Source of the DNA: Ciceribacter thiooxidans
GTDB taxonomy: Bacteria; Pseudomonadota; Alphaproteobacteria; Rhizobiales; Rhizobiaceae
Direction: 5' to 3'
DNA: 64,000 nt
Assembly: GCF_014126615.1 (NCBI RefSeq)
Contig: NZ_CP059897.1
Location: 1,116,001 to 1,180,000, forward strand
Shown: piece after piece, positions 8,160 through 17,777 of the stretch
Layout of the letters: each line of letters begins with the position of its first letter
How positions within the stretch are numbered: the stretch's first letter is position 1
Notes under the pieces: model-generated
The model's input: only the letters and a program-made list of their open reading frames with translations
The model's database searches: none
Told to the model about the DNA's origin: nothing
Translations under genes and position numbers: made by a program

Positions 8160-8927
8160 ATGCAGATAATGGAGACGCGCGCAGTTCACTCCGCGCATAT
8201 CCCAAAGAGTGATCTTCGTCCTCGGACGATACTCATGATAGCCAAGAAGGACCTTCTGTCCGAATGTCTGGCGGAAGTTCTTTCGAAGAAATTTCCGACC
8301 TATGATGTCGTTATTCATGAGCGGGACGAACCGGTCACGAAGGATGTCGAGAATTGTGCGACGCTGATCCTTCTCTATCGGCTTCCGGTCGACGACATCA
8401 GGGCGGTCCTGCAGCGCCTGAAGATCAGGAATGCGGACACATCGGTCGGGATCGTGGTGGAATCGATCAGCCGGCTGGAGTGCCAGCTCGCGACGCTCGC
8501 AGAATCCCACGAGATCTCGGGGATTTTGCCGGCCAATCTGCGGCTGGATGTGTTCGTCGCGGCTGTCGACCTGCTGGTGAAGGGGGGAGAACATTTCCCT
8601 TCGGCGCTGCTGCATCTGCTGAGCAGCGAGCCCCAGTCTGCCGGCGTGTCCTTCGACGGTCCGCTGGTCGCCAGCGCCCAGCCTATCCATCAGGCGACTG
8701 CGGCAGGCGACACCTCGGCTCTCACCACCCGGGAGGTGCAGATCCTCGATCTCATCTGCGACGGCAGGCAAAACAAGATCATCGCCGATCGCCTCGGGCT
8801 CTCCGAAAACACCGTGAAAGTCCACATTCGCAACATCTACAAGAAGATGAAGGTCCGCAACCGCACGGAAGCCGCATCATACTTCTTCGGAACCGCCCGT
8901 TCCGGTGCCGCATCCCGACAAAACTAG
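8160..8927 (+). CDS. LuxR-type regulator with degenerate receiver domain
   Basis: A 255-residue DNA-binding protein. The C-terminal LuxR helix-turn-helix spans about 188-245, with LTTREVQILDL and the recognition helix in LSENTVKVHIRNIYKKM. The N-terminal half (about 22-145) has the length and strand/helix order of a receiver domain, but the acidic pocket is replaced by Lys29-Lys30 and the phospho-acceptor position in LILLYRLP is Tyr73. It is therefore unlikely to be phosphorylated and resembles CsgD/VpsT-type pseudo-receiver regulators, some of which bind cyclic-di-GMP. It sits just before a polysaccharide operon, a natural target. The ligand is unknown. Confidence 0.75.
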   Translation: MQIMETRAVHSAHIPKSDLRPRTILMIAKKDLLSECLAEVLSKKFPTYDVVIHERDEPVTKDVENCATLILLYRLPVDDIRAVLQRLKIRNADTSVGIVVESISRLECQLATLAESHEISGILPANLRLDVFVAAVDLLVKGGEHFPSALLHLLSSEPQSAGVSFDGPLVASAQPIHQATAAGDTSALTTREVQILDLICDGRQNKIIADRLGLSENTVKVHIRNIYKKMKVRNRTEAASYFFGTARSGAASRQN

Positions 8928-8943
8928 TCGGAAAATCAGCTTC

Positions 8944-9282
8944 CTATCGCGTAAAGCAACGAGACTTCTGCCCGAAACCGCTCGCCGAACAGATATAGGG
9001 AGCGGAACCGAGATAGCTGGTCATCCGGGCCTTGGCCGGAGCAGGTTTTCTCGGCATTTCGGCCGTCCGCCCGATGGGAACGGTTTCAGCATAGCCATAG
9101 CTTGCCTTCACCACCGGCGTTACTCCGGGGGTTACTCCGCGCTGCGCCAGGGGTGCGCGCGGGGCCTCATCTTCCGCCACAAAGGCGCAGGATGTCGGCA
9201 AGGTCACGCTCGCGAGCACCGTTGCAATGAGCCCTGTGCCGCGGCTGCGGCGCTTCAGGCTGGTCCAGAAATTCGTCGTCAC
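8944..9282 (-). CDS. Small exported hypothetical protein
   Basis: A 112-residue protein with a GTG start at 9282 and GGAGG six bases upstream. An N-terminal basic and hydrophobic stretch (residues 10-32, ending around PTSC) looks like a signal peptide, possibly a lipoprotein because of the Cys, but the lipobox is weak. The C-terminus SYLGSAPYICSASGFG ends with a second Cys eight residues later and looks like a conserved motif. It is convergent with the regulator at 8160-8927. No function is assigned. Confidence 0.6.
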   Translation of the reverse strand: MTTNFWTSLKRRSRGTGLIATVLASVTLPTSCAFVAEDEAPRAPLAQRGVTPGVTPVVKASYGYAETVPIGRTAEMPRKPAPAKARMTSYLGSAPYICSASGFGQKSRCFTR

Positions 9283-9410
9283 CTCATTCCTCCGACGCTG
9301 ATGATGTCCCTTTCGAACTAACTATGCCATCCAAAGGTTACCAAATATGGCTATATTAGGAATGGCTGTGGATAACCCCCCACGTCGCCAGGGGGTGGTC
9401 GGGATTAGAT

Positions 9411-9451
9411 GGGTTAGTGACAAAGTATAACCCCTAAGTAATACCCCTAAT
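9411..9451 (+). promoter_or_regulatory. Repeated TAACCCCTAA-like elements upstream of the polysaccharide operon
   Basis: The AT-rich gene-free stretch 9283-9652 contains TAACCCCTAA at 9428-9437, TACCCCTAA at 9442-9450 (13 nt apart) and an inverted GGGTTA at 9411-9416. Similar elements occur before the neighbouring LuxR-type regulator. They look like operator sites; the factor is unproven. The rest of the stretch is AT-rich leader with no gene. Confidence 0.4.
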
Positions 9452-9652
9452 CAATTCGTACTTTATTCTTAAAAAAGATTGACGATTTATTAAAAGCAGC
9501 GCGTAATTGCTACGAAACGAGAGGTGGCCAGAAGAGTTTTGCGTGAGCGACAGATGCTCACCTTGCAGAGTTCCGCCAATCCCTTTCCTTTCCAAAGATG
9601 TTGTTTTGAAGCTGCTCTCTCATCGAGAGCGCAGACGGTGGGAGTATGTGCA

Positions 9653-10684
<1,032 letters not shown>

Positions 10685-10685
10685 C

Positions 10686-11669
10686 ATGTCGCGCACCGTT
10701 CTCGTCACCGGAGGGGCTGGCTTCATCGGCAGCCATATCAGCAAGGCGCTCTTCAGGGCCGCCTACCAGCCCGTGGTCTACGACAATCTCTCCACCGGTC
10801 ATGCCGATGCGGTCAGATGGGGCCCCCTGGTGCTCGGCGACGTCGCCGACGCCATAACGCTGCGCCGGGCGATCGAGGAATTCGCCCCGGCCTGCATCGT
10901 CCATTGCGCGGCCAATGCCTATGTCGGCGAGTCCGTCGAGAACCCGCGCAAATACTACGCAAACAATGTCGGAGGCGGTCTCACCCTGCTCGAGACCGCA
11001 CTCGATATGGGCCTGACGAACATCGTCTTCTCGAGCAGCTGCGCAACCTACGGCGTGCCCGCGCGCCTCCCGATCGACGAGGAAAGCCCGCAGGTTCCGA
11101 TCAATCCCTACGGTCGCACGAAGCTCATCTTCGAGATGATGCTCGAGGACTTCGCCGCCGCGCACGGCCTCCGCTTCGTCGCGCTCCGCTACTTCAATGC
11201 CGCCGGCGCCGACCCGGACGGCGAGCTCTGCGAGCGCCACGAGCCCGAAACCCACATCATCCCGCGGGCTCTGCTCGCGGCCGTCGGACGTCTCCCGCAT
11301 TTCGAGGTCTTCGGCCGCGACTACCCGACCGCCGACGGCACCTGCGTGCGCGACTTCATCCATGTGAGCGATCTCGCCGAGGCCCATGTCGCGGCGGTGG
11401 ATCACCTGCTCTTCGGGGGAGAGACGCTGCGCCTCAACCTCGGTTCCGGCCGGGGCACCTCGGTCGGCGAGATCATCGAGGCGATCGGCCGCATCACCGG
11501 ACGCAACGTGCCGGTCGAGTACGGACCGCGCCGTCCGGGCGATCCGCCGGTCCTTTTTGCCGGGACCGGCCGTGCGAGCGAACGCCTCGGCTTCCGGCCG
11601 CAGCTCTCCGATATCGACACGATCATACGGACCGCCTGTCCGAGTTTCGGCCTGGAGGCGCGGATATGA
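10686..11669 (+). CDS. GalE-like epimerase, probable UDP-xylose 4-epimerase
   Basis: A 327-residue extended SDR epimerase. It has TGGAGFIG at residues 8-15, SSSCATYG near 116-123 and the catalytic YGRTK at Tyr142/Lys146. The C-terminal substrate region includes YPTADGTCVRDFIHVSDLA, as in GalE. The gene begins one base after the decarboxylase stop, so the likely role is UDP-xylose to UDP-L-arabinose. UDP-glucose/UDP-galactose epimerisation is the alternative. The coupling to a UDP-xylose synthase favours the pentose role, which is inference from context. Confidence 0.8.
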   Translation: MSRTVLVTGGAGFIGSHISKALFRAAYQPVVYDNLSTGHADAVRWGPLVLGDVADAITLRRAIEEFAPACIVHCAANAYVGESVENPRKYYANNVGGGLTLLETALDMGLTNIVFSSSCATYGVPARLPIDEESPQVPINPYGRTKLIFEMMLEDFAAAHGLRFVALRYFNAAGADPDGELCERHEPETHIIPRALLAAVGRLPHFEVFGRDYPTADGTCVRDFIHVSDLAEAHVAAVDHLLFGGETLRLNLGSGRGTSVGEIIEAIGRITGRNVPVEYGPRRPGDPPVLFAGTGRASERLGFRPQLSDIDTIIRTACPSFGLEARI

Positions 11670-13531
11670 TCGAGGGCCTGACGAGAGCCGGGATGGTGCC
11701 GCCTGGGGGGTCCGCGATGCTGGAGCCGATCTTCTCCGGCCGACGCCGCTTCGGCTACTGGATGGGCATTCTCGCCTGGCTCGCCGCGCTCGGCTTCTTC
11801 TGGACATGGTGGCTCGATCCCGCCCATGTAATCGGATGGGGCTCCTGGCTCGTCGTGACTCTGGTCGTCGCCTGGGTGACGCTGCTGCCGGCCTATTTCA
11901 TCTTCATCTTTCTCGGCGCCAGACGGGTGAGCCGGACGGCGCCGTTGCCGCAAGGGCGGGTGGCGATGGTCGCCACCAAGGCGCCCTCCGAGCCCTTCGA
12001 CGTCGTCCAGAAGACCCTGCTTGCCATGCTGGCACAGGAGGGCCTTTCCTTCGACGTCTGGCTTGCCGACGAGGATCCCGACGACGAAACCCGACGCTGG
12101 TGCGCGGAACACGGAATCCGCATCTCGACCCGCAAGGGCGTCGAAGCTTACCACCGCAGCGAGTGGCCGCGCCGTACGCGCTGCAAGGAGGGCAATCTCG
12201 CCTATTTCTACGATCAGTACGGATATGACGGCTACGATTTCGTCGCCCAGTTCGATGCCGACCACGTTCCCGACCTCACCTACCTGCGGGAGGTGATCCG
12301 CCCCTTCATCGATCCGCGGGTCGGCTATGTCTCGGCGCCGAGCATCTGCGACGCCAATGCCGCGCAAAGCTGGGCGGCACGCGGGCGCCTCTATGCCGAG
12401 GCCAGCCTGCACGGCTCGCTGCAGGCCGGTTACAACAACGGCTGGGCGCCGCTCTGCATCGGCTCCCACTATGCGGTGCGCACGGCCGCGCTGAAGGAGA
12501 TCGGCGGCCTAGGCCCGGAACTCGCCGAAGACCATTCGACCACTCTGATGATGAATGCCTCTGGCTGGCGCGGCGTGCATGCGCTCGACGCGATCGCACA
12601 TGGCGACGGGCCGGCGACCTTTGCCGACCTTGCCGTCCAGGAATTCCAGTGGTCGCGAAGCCTTGTCACCATCCTGCTGCAATACTCCAGGCCGCTCGTC
12701 CGGAGCCTGCCGCTGCGGCTCAAATTCCAGTTCCTGTTCTCGCAGCTCTGGTATCCGCTCTTCTCCGGCATGATGGCGCTGATGTTCCTGCTGCCGCTCG
12801 TCGCGCTCGTCGATGGCCGCGTCTTCGTCAACGTCAGCTACCCGGACTTCCTGCTGCATTTCGCGCCGCTGTCGCTGGTGCTGATCGTGCTCGCCTTCTT
12901 CTGGAGGCGGACCGAGACCTACCGCCCGCACGACGCCAAACTGTTCGGCTGGGAGGGGATCGCCTTCATCCTTCTGCGCTGGCCGTGGTCGCTGGCGGGC
13001 GTCATCGCCGCCGTGCGCGACGCGGTCGCCAGGAGCTTCGTCGATTTCCGCATCACGCCGAAGGGAAAGCAGGAGCGCGCCCTGCTGCCGGTCCGTGTCA
13101 TTACGCCGTATGCCATGCTGACGGTAGCGTCGGCAGCGGCGATCGCACTTGCGCCACAGCAGAATTCCGCCGCGGGCTTCTATCTCTTCGTCGGGATCAA
13201 CGTCGCGCTCTACGCGCTGCTTGGACTGATGGTCGTGGTGCGCCACGCAATCGAGAACGGGCTTGCAGCCATCCCCGTTTCCCGCGGGCTTGCCGTGACA
13301 CTCGCGAGCACCGTGTTCGCCGTCTTTGTCGGCGGTGCGGAGCTCGGCCGGCACGGCGTCGGCTCGATCGAGGCGCTTGCCAGCGGGCAGGACGTCGTCA
13401 GCTTCACGGAAACCCGTTTCACCGTCGCCGGGGCCGGCTTCGGCGGCAAGTCAACCGTAACGCGCTTGCGCATCCGCTGGCACGGCTTCGAACCCGTGCG
13501 CGCTGCCGGCGCCGAGAAATCCGATGTGTAG
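11666..13531 (+). CDS. Cellulose-synthase-like GT2 polysaccharide synthase
   Basis: A 621-residue membrane processive glycosyltransferase. The ATG at 11666 overlaps the epimerase stop (ATGA) and has GGAGG upstream. Two transmembrane helices lie at about residues 30-52 and 60-85. The GT-A domain has ADEDPDDE near 134-141, the metal-binding FDADH at 196-200, the acid in AEDHSTTL at 287-294 and QEFQWSRS at 325-332, corresponding to QxxRW of processive enzymes. Four or more helices follow. It has no PilZ domain of the BcsA type. The donor is probably a UDP-sugar, and the neighbouring UDP-pentose enzymes suggest a pentose, which is inference. Confidence 0.82.
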   Translation: MIEGLTRAGMVPPGGSAMLEPIFSGRRRFGYWMGILAWLAALGFFWTWWLDPAHVIGWGSWLVVTLVVAWVTLLPAYFIFIFLGARRVSRTAPLPQGRVAMVATKAPSEPFDVVQKTLLAMLAQEGLSFDVWLADEDPDDETRRWCAEHGIRISTRKGVEAYHRSEWPRRTRCKEGNLAYFYDQYGYDGYDFVAQFDADHVPDLTYLREVIRPFIDPRVGYVSAPSICDANAAQSWAARGRLYAEASLHGSLQAGYNNGWAPLCIGSHYAVRTAALKEIGGLGPELAEDHSTTLMMNASGWRGVHALDAIAHGDGPATFADLAVQEFQWSRSLVTILLQYSRPLVRSLPLRLKFQFLFSQLWYPLFSGMMALMFLLPLVALVDGRVFVNVSYPDFLLHFAPLSLVLIVLAFFWRRTETYRPHDAKLFGWEGIAFILLRWPWSLAGVIAAVRDAVARSFVDFRITPKGKQERALLPVRVITPYAMLTVASAAAIALAPQQNSAAGFYLFVGINVALYALLGLMVVVRHAIENGLAAIPVSRGLAVTLASTVFAVFVGGAELGRHGVGSIEALASGQDVVSFTETRFTVAGAGFGGKSTVTRLRIRWHGFEPVRAAGAEKSDV

Positions 13532-13576
13532 CACCGGGCAATGCCGCTCCGTGTGTCGTGTTCAAAGGAGGGTGCA

Positions 13577-14083
13577 ATGAAAGAATTCATCAAAACCGCA
13601 ACGGTCGCGTGTCTGTTGCTCGGCCTCGTCTCGCCTTTCGCCGTGTCGGCGGGCGAGCGCGCGCCGAAGATGAAGGTCGAGCCGGTGACCGCACGCGAAC
13701 TTACCCAGATCTACGGAGACAAGACCTGGGTCTGGAACACCGGCGGCGGCCGCTTCAACGGCAAGCGTCACGGCTTCGTCGCGTGGACGAACGAAAAGAA
13801 CAAGCCGTCCTTCGGCGAAGGCCGCTGGGCCGTCGACGACAACGGCAAGCTCTGCATCTTCGCCAAGTGGACGGCTGCCGACGGCGCCGGGCGCGCTGCC
13901 ACCTGCTTCGGCCACGCCAAGGTCGGCAACACCATCTACCAGCGCCGCCACCCGTTCGGCCACTGGTACGTCTTCCGCCACGCCAAGCTGCGGGCGAGCG
14001 ACGAAATCAACAAGCTGGTCGAGGCAGATATGGTCGGGGCCAAGGCCGCCCGGCTGAAGAAGACTCTCGTCGCGACGAAATGA
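13577..14083 (+). CDS. DUF995 exported protein
   Basis: A 168-residue protein with a signal peptide (hydrophobic core about residues 6-22, cleavage near VSAGE). The mature part has repeated aromatic/Gly segments such as KTWVWNTGGGRFNG and FGEGRWAVDDNGKLC, typical of the DUF995 family found in rhizobia. The start has AAGGAGGG upstream. It lies between the GT2 gene and the GH26-like gene on the same strand, so it probably has a periplasmic or extracellular role in handling the polymer. Function is unknown. Confidence 0.75.
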   Translation: MKEFIKTATVACLLLGLVSPFAVSAGERAPKMKVEPVTARELTQIYGDKTWVWNTGGGRFNGKRHGFVAWTNEKNKPSFGEGRWAVDDNGKLCIFAKWTAADGAGRAATCFGHAKVGNTIYQRRHPFGHWYVFRHAKLRASDEINKLVEADMVGAKAARLKKTLVATK

Positions 14084-14101
14084 GTTAGAAAGGACAAAAC
14101 G

Positions 14102-15061
14102 ATGAAAACGCTGAAACAGAAAGCACTCGCAGCAACCGCCATGGTGCTGCTGCTGGTCGGCGCATCCGTTCCGATAAGCCAGGCCCAGAACGCCGGCGGG
14201 ATGGTAGGAAATGCCGTGCAGTCCATCATGGACAAGCGGCCGATCGTTCATCCCAATGGGCTGACCTTCGGCGCCTACGATCCCCACGGCGACTTCGCCG
14301 AACAGAAGGATCTCGGCATCGAAGGCCTCTTCCTGCCCTGGGAAGACGTCGATCTCGAATCGCTGAGGGCGGCTGACGGCTATGCGCTGGCGAGAGGTCG
14401 CACGCTGCTGATCACCATCGAACCGTGGTCCTGGGACGTCAACTGGCGACTGACCTCTGGCCAGCTGCGTACCAAGATCCTCAACGGCGAGTATGACACC
14501 AACATGCGCACCATCGCCGCGATCATCGGAGAGATGAAGAGTCCGGTAATTGTCCGCTGGGGACAGGAAATGGAAGATACCTCCGGTCGCTTCTCCTGGG
14601 CCGGGTGGGACCCGCAGTCCTATCTCACCGCCTATCACCGGATGATGGACATCGTCCGCAAGGAAGCGCCGCAGGCGAAACTCATGTGGTCGCCGAAGGG
14701 CTTGCCCAACCTGAAAAGCTACTATCCGGGTGACGACTATGCCGACTACGTAGGGCTCTCCGTCTTCGGGCTGGAGGGATATGACGAACGCGAATACGGC
14801 GCCCCGCAGTCCTTCACGCAGCGCTTGCAGCAGGGTTACGACCTCGTCCAGGGCTATGGAAAGCCGGTCTGGGTCGCCGAGCTCGGCTATGAGGGCGGAG
14901 ACAGCTATCTGCGCTCTTGGATGCAGGATGTGACGGTCAAGCGTCCGGAGTTCCCGAAGCTCGAGGCGGTCGTCTACTTCAACGACAAGGAAGTTCATCC
15001 CTGGCCGTACGAACTCGGACGTCCGAACTGGCGTGTCGTGCGCGAGCCGACCGTCAACTAG
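14102..15061 (+). CDS. Exported GH26-like glycoside hydrolase
   Basis: A 319-residue secreted protein with a signal peptide of about 28 residues (ending ISQAQ). The fold and motifs resemble GH26: strand-end VRWGQEME with candidate acid/base Glu156, and VWVAELGYEGG with candidate nucleophile Glu260. GH26 includes beta-mannanases, lichenase-type glucanases and xylanases. As the last gene of a polysaccharide synthase operon it probably trims or releases the nascent chain, like BcsZ in cellulose operons. It starts 18 nt after the DUF995 gene. The exact linkage it cuts is unknown and could reveal the polymer. Confidence 0.72.
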   Translation: MKTLKQKALAATAMVLLLVGASVPISQAQNAGGMVGNAVQSIMDKRPIVHPNGLTFGAYDPHGDFAEQKDLGIEGLFLPWEDVDLESLRAADGYALARGRTLLITIEPWSWDVNWRLTSGQLRTKILNGEYDTNMRTIAAIIGEMKSPVIVRWGQEMEDTSGRFSWAGWDPQSYLTAYHRMMDIVRKEAPQAKLMWSPKGLPNLKSYYPGDDYADYVGLSVFGLEGYDEREYGAPQSFTQRLQQGYDLVQGYGKPVWVAELGYEGGDSYLRSWMQDVTVKRPEFPKLEAVVYFNDKEVHPWPYELGRPNWRVVREPTVN

Positions 15062-15077
15062 GCGTGTCGCGAACTGG

Positions 15078-15101
15078 CCTCGTCTTGCCAAGCAGACGAG
15101 G
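15078..15101 (+). terminator. Candidate hairpin terminator after the polysaccharide operon
   Basis: CCTCGTCT at 15078-15085 pairs with AGACGAGG at 15094-15101 around an 8-nt loop, 16 nt after the GH26-like stop. There is no T run, so it may be an imperfect terminator or RNA-protecting hairpin. Confidence 0.4.
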
Positions 15102-15236
15102 TCCAGCGGAAGCCGGTGGCCTTCCCCACCTTCGGCCCCGGCTTCCGTCCGGCGACTGGAGGCGGCCTTACGTTTCGGGTGAATGCCCCGTCGCCCGAGC
15201 GCAGGCCGACCTCCGGTCGCTGCCCGTCTTCGTCGG

Positions 15237-15734
15237 CTACTTGTCCGTGAGCTCCTCGATGTGTGACAGATGCATGCGCAACGTCGGCAGCAGTGCTTCC
15301 GCGGTATCGCGGACCTCTCCCTTCGGACCGTGCTGCGCATAGTCGTCGAAGAGCGCTACCGTCTGCTGGTGACCGGTCAGTTGGGTCGAGAGATAGGCCT
15401 GGTCGAAGTCGGCGTCCGATGCCGTTTTCAATGCGTCGAGCTTCTTTTTGTGTTCGTCGTCGAGCTCCTGTGGAAGCGTGACGCCGTCGGCGGTCGCGAC
15501 CTCCTGCAGTTTCGAACCCGCCGCCTGGTGGTCGGTGACCATCTGCTGGGCGAATTCCTGTGCCTTCGGATCCTTGCCGCGTTGGAGCGCAAGCTTGCCG
15601 GCCTCGACCTCGAAGAGGTTGGCCGTGGCCGCCTTGGATACGAAGGTCTCGGTCGACTGCTCGACGGTGTTGTCCTGGGCCAGCGCGGCGTTGCCGCACA
15701 GAAGCAATGCGAAGATCAGAGTTGGTGTTTTCAT
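15237..15734 (-). CDS. DUF4142 periplasmic protein
   Basis: A 165-residue protein with a signal peptide (residues 1-20, cleavage after AALAQ). The mature part is all-helical with the DUF4142 pattern: an early Phe-Val-x-Ala segment, then AQEFAQQMVTDHQAAG with the conserved Asp-His, and a C-terminal segment ending in HLSHIEEL. The family adopts a ferritin-like four-helix bundle; the function is unclear. The ATG at 15734 has AAGGAGAAC upstream, and an EcfG-type promoter candidate lies at 15760-15784. DUF4142 genes are commonly stress-induced in rhizobia. Confidence 0.82.
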   Translation of the reverse strand: MKTPTLIFALLLCGNAALAQDNTVEQSTETFVSKAATANLFEVEAGKLALQRGKDPKAQEFAQQMVTDHQAAGSKLQEVATADGVTLPQELDDEHKKKLDALKTASDADFDQAYLSTQLTGHQQTVALFDDYAQHGPKGEVRDTAEALLPTLRMHLSHIEELTDK

Positions 15735-15759
15735 GATATAGTTCTCCTTCCGCGGACCG

Positions 15760-15784
15760 AACAGACGCTGCGGGCCATTGTTCC
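15760..15784 (-). promoter_or_regulatory. EcfG-type promoter candidate for the DUF4142 gene
   Basis: On the minus strand GGAAC at 15784-15780, 16 nt, TGTT at 15763-15760. It is 26 nt upstream of the ATG at 15734, leaving a short leader that still contains the ribosome-binding site. Confidence 0.55.
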
Positions 15785-15811
15785 GCGGCCGCAGAAGGCA
15801 CCGGCTGCGGC

Positions 15812-15837
15812 GGAACCGGAAGAACCGGAGCCGCATT
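15812..15837 (+). promoter_or_regulatory. EcfG-type promoter candidate for the 94-residue gene
   Basis: GGAAC at 15812-15816, 17 nt, CATT at 15834-15837, fitting GGAAC-N19-TT. It precedes the ATG at 15905 and is back-to-back with the DUF4142 promoter. Confidence 0.4.
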
Positions 15838-15904
15838 TGTCGTCTGTCTTTCAGGATTGACGGGACCGGTCGCCGCCCGTCGCCAGGACCGAAGGGGAAA
15901 CAGG

Positions 15905-16189
15905 ATGAACACCGCCAATCCACAACTCGAAGGCCTTTATCTCGCCTTGTCGGCGCTTTGCGACCTCTTGGTCGAAAAGGGGCTGGTCGAACGCGATGAG
16001 CTGCACGAAGCACTGACCAAGGCGGAACGCACCGCCGTCGCCGGAAGCCATGTCGACGGGGATACCGAATCTCGCCGCAAGGCGATCGCGTTTCCGATCC
16101 ATTTTCTACTTCTCGCAAGCAAATGCACCGCGCGCGGGGAGGTGCCGAGCTTTCACGACCTCGCCCGCCAGATCGGTCGCGGTGGCTGA
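15905..16189 (+). CDS. Small hypothetical protein, 94 residues
   Basis: A soluble, mostly helical 94-residue protein with no recognised domain. The ATG at 15905 has GGGGAAACAGG upstream. The N-terminal half (LYLALSALCDLLVEKGLVERDELHEAL) looks like two helices as in small regulators of nitrile-hydratase-beta-like or SHOCT-like length, but I cannot assign it. It lies divergent from the DUF4142 gene with a candidate stress promoter and 132 nt before the PEBP gene. Codon use is like its neighbours. Confidence 0.55.
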   Translation: MNTANPQLEGLYLALSALCDLLVEKGLVERDELHEALTKAERTAVAGSHVDGDTESRRKAIAFPIHFLLLASKCTARGEVPSFHDLARQIGRGG

Positions 16190-16216
16190 AGAGCCCAGGA
16201 CCGGCTTCCAATAGCG

Positions 16217-16241
16217 GGAACATGGCCGGACGCTCGTTGTT
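16217..16241 (+). promoter_or_regulatory. EcfG-type promoter candidate for the PEBP gene
   Basis: GGAAC at 16217-16221, 16 nt, TGTT at 16238-16241. It lies 80 nt before the ATG at 16322. Confidence 0.5.
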
Positions 16242-16321
16242 CGGCCGGATGGGTACCGACGGTCGCTCGTCCGCCCCGAGCGGACCGCCGTGCCGCGCAA
16301 CCAGTGGAAAGGAGTGTCCGT

Positions 16322-16789
16322 ATGCCTCTCACCCTGATCAGTCCTGCCTTTGCCGACGGCGAGAGAATCCCCGACAAACATGCCCGCCGCGGCGAAAACA
16401 TCATGCCGCCGCTGAAATGGAGCGGGGTGCCGGAAGGAACGCGCGGCTTTGTACTGATCATCGAAGACCCGGATGCCCCGAGCGGCACCTTCCATCATCT
16501 TGGCATGTTCAACATTCCGGCTGACTGGGTTTCCCTGCAGGAGAGCGCCGACACCGCACCCGGCGGCAGGCCGCGCTTCGTCGCCAACGACTTCGGCCAT
16601 GCCCGCTATGACGGGCCGCAGCCGCCGGCAGGCCACGGTGTCCATCGCTATTTCTTCCGGCTGGCAGCGCTCGACATCCCGACGCTCTCGCCGTTGAGCA
16701 CCGTGAAGGTCGGCGATCTCTGGCGGGAGGCCAAGAAGCACGCGCTCGCCGAGGCGAGCCTGATGGGCACCTATGAGACGGCCGGCTGA
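16322..16789 (+). CDS. YbhB/YbcL (PEBP-like) protein
   Basis: A 155-residue cytosolic protein of the phosphatidylethanolamine-binding protein family. The PEBP pattern is complete: RGENIMPPLKWSGVPEGT, then IIEDPDAPSGTFHHLGMFNI with the ligand-site Asp-Pro-Asp-x-Pro, NDFGHARYDGPQPPAGHGVHRY with Gly-x-x-x-Tyr-x-Gly-Pro-x-Pro, and FFRLAAL. AAGGAG lies eight bases before the ATG at 16322. The biochemical role of bacterial members is unclear. The stress-type promoter upstream suggests a general-stress protein, and its end is convergent with apbE. Confidence 0.88.
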   Translation: MPLTLISPAFADGERIPDKHARRGENIMPPLKWSGVPEGTRGFVLIIEDPDAPSGTFHHLGMFNIPADWVSLQESADTAPGGRPRFVANDFGHARYDGPQPPAGHGVHRYFFRLAALDIPTLSPLSTVKVGDLWREAKKHALAEASLMGTYETAG

Positions 16790-16808
16790 GGCCGGTGGTC
16801 TTCTTTCG

Positions 16809-17777
16809 TCAGGCGCCGCCGAAACGGCCGAGGCCGATCTCGGAGAGTTTGCCGTCCTTGCGCAGCACGAAGAGTGCGTCGAGCTGACGGGAAAGGGCGA
16901 ATGCGACGCCCTTCTTCTCGCCGAGCACCATCAGCGCAGTCGCCAGCGCATCGGCTTCCATGCAGGTGCGGGCGAGCACGGTGACGGAGGCAACGGGGCT
17001 CGTCACCGGCCGGCCCTTCGACGGATCGATGGTGTGCGAGACCGTCTCGCCGTTCACCTCGGCGAAGTGACGGTAGTCGCCTGAGGTCGCTATCGCGCCA
17101 TTTTCCAGCGTCATCACGCCGAGGATATCGCGGTTTTGCCGGTCGGGCCGTTCGACGGCGACCGACCAGGATTCGCGCCCCGGCTTTTCGCCGCGCGCCC
17201 GCATCTCGCCGTCGATGCCGACGAGATAGGAGGTGATACCGAAGCGATCGAGGCAGCGCGCCATCTCGTCGACGCAGAAGCCCTTGGCGATACCGCAGAG
17301 ATCGAGCGTGGCCGGCACGAGCTTGCGCACACGCGAGCCAGCGGCATCGAGCTCCAGTACCTCGCCGACGTCCGGCCGCTGGCCGGAGGCTGGTGCCGAG
17401 ACCGCATCGGTTGCCTGCCGTCCGTCGGGGCCGAAGCCCCAGGCGTTGACGGCGTCGCCGACGCCGATGTCGAAGGCGCCGCCGGAGAGCTTGCCGATAT
17501 GCAGCGCCATCTTCAGGACCTCGAACATCTCGGACGGCACCTCGACCCATTCGCCGACCGCTGCGCGGTTGAGGCGCGAGAGGTCGGAGTCCGACTTCCA
17601 GTTCGACATTTGCCGGTCGACGGCATCGACCGCCGAAAACAGCGATGCGGGCAAGGCCGGGTCAATGCGGTCCGGACCGTAGAAGATCGCCGAATACCGC
17701 GTTCCCATGGTCGTGCCGTTCAGGACATGGCGGCGCGGTGCGTTCGCCGCGACCGTGTCAGTAGACATCTTCGACAT
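16809..17777 (-). CDS. apbE: FAD:protein FMN transferase
   Basis: A 322-residue ApbE-family enzyme that attaches FMN from FAD to a Thr or Ser of exported redox proteins. Motifs seen: MGTRYSA near 24-30, LSGGAFDIGVGDAVNAWGFG, the core GIAKGFCVDEMA, IDGEMRARG, and the C-terminal SHTIDPSKGRPV and MEADALATALMVLG with the metal-binding Asp. The start is either ATG 17777 or 17768; GGAGCAAGG favours 17777. It overlaps the end of the flavoreductase gene. I see no classical long signal peptide, so it may act in the cytosol or use an N-terminus I have misjudged. The likely target is the DUF2271 protein upstream. Confidence 0.88.
   Translation of the reverse strand: MSKMSTDTVAANAPRRHVLNGTTMGTRYSAIFYGPDRIDPALPASLFSAVDAVDRQMSNWKSDSDLSRLNRAAVGEWVEVPSEMFEVLKMALHIGKLSGGAFDIGVGDAVNAWGFGPDGRQATDAVSAPASGQRPDVGEVLELDAAGSRVRKLVPATLDLCGIAKGFCVDEMARCLDRFGITSYLVGIDGEMRARGEKPGRESWSVAVERPDRQNRDILGVMTLENGAIATSGDYRHFAEVNGETVSHTIDPSKGRPVTSPVASVTVLARTCMEADALATALMVLGEKKGVAFALSRQLDALFVLRKDGKLSEIGLGRFGGA

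Noticed and set aside
12649..14088. Long plus-strand frame overlapping the GT2 and DUF995 genes
   Set aside because: Arg/Ala-rich translation in a shifted frame of two well-supported genes; no family resemblance.
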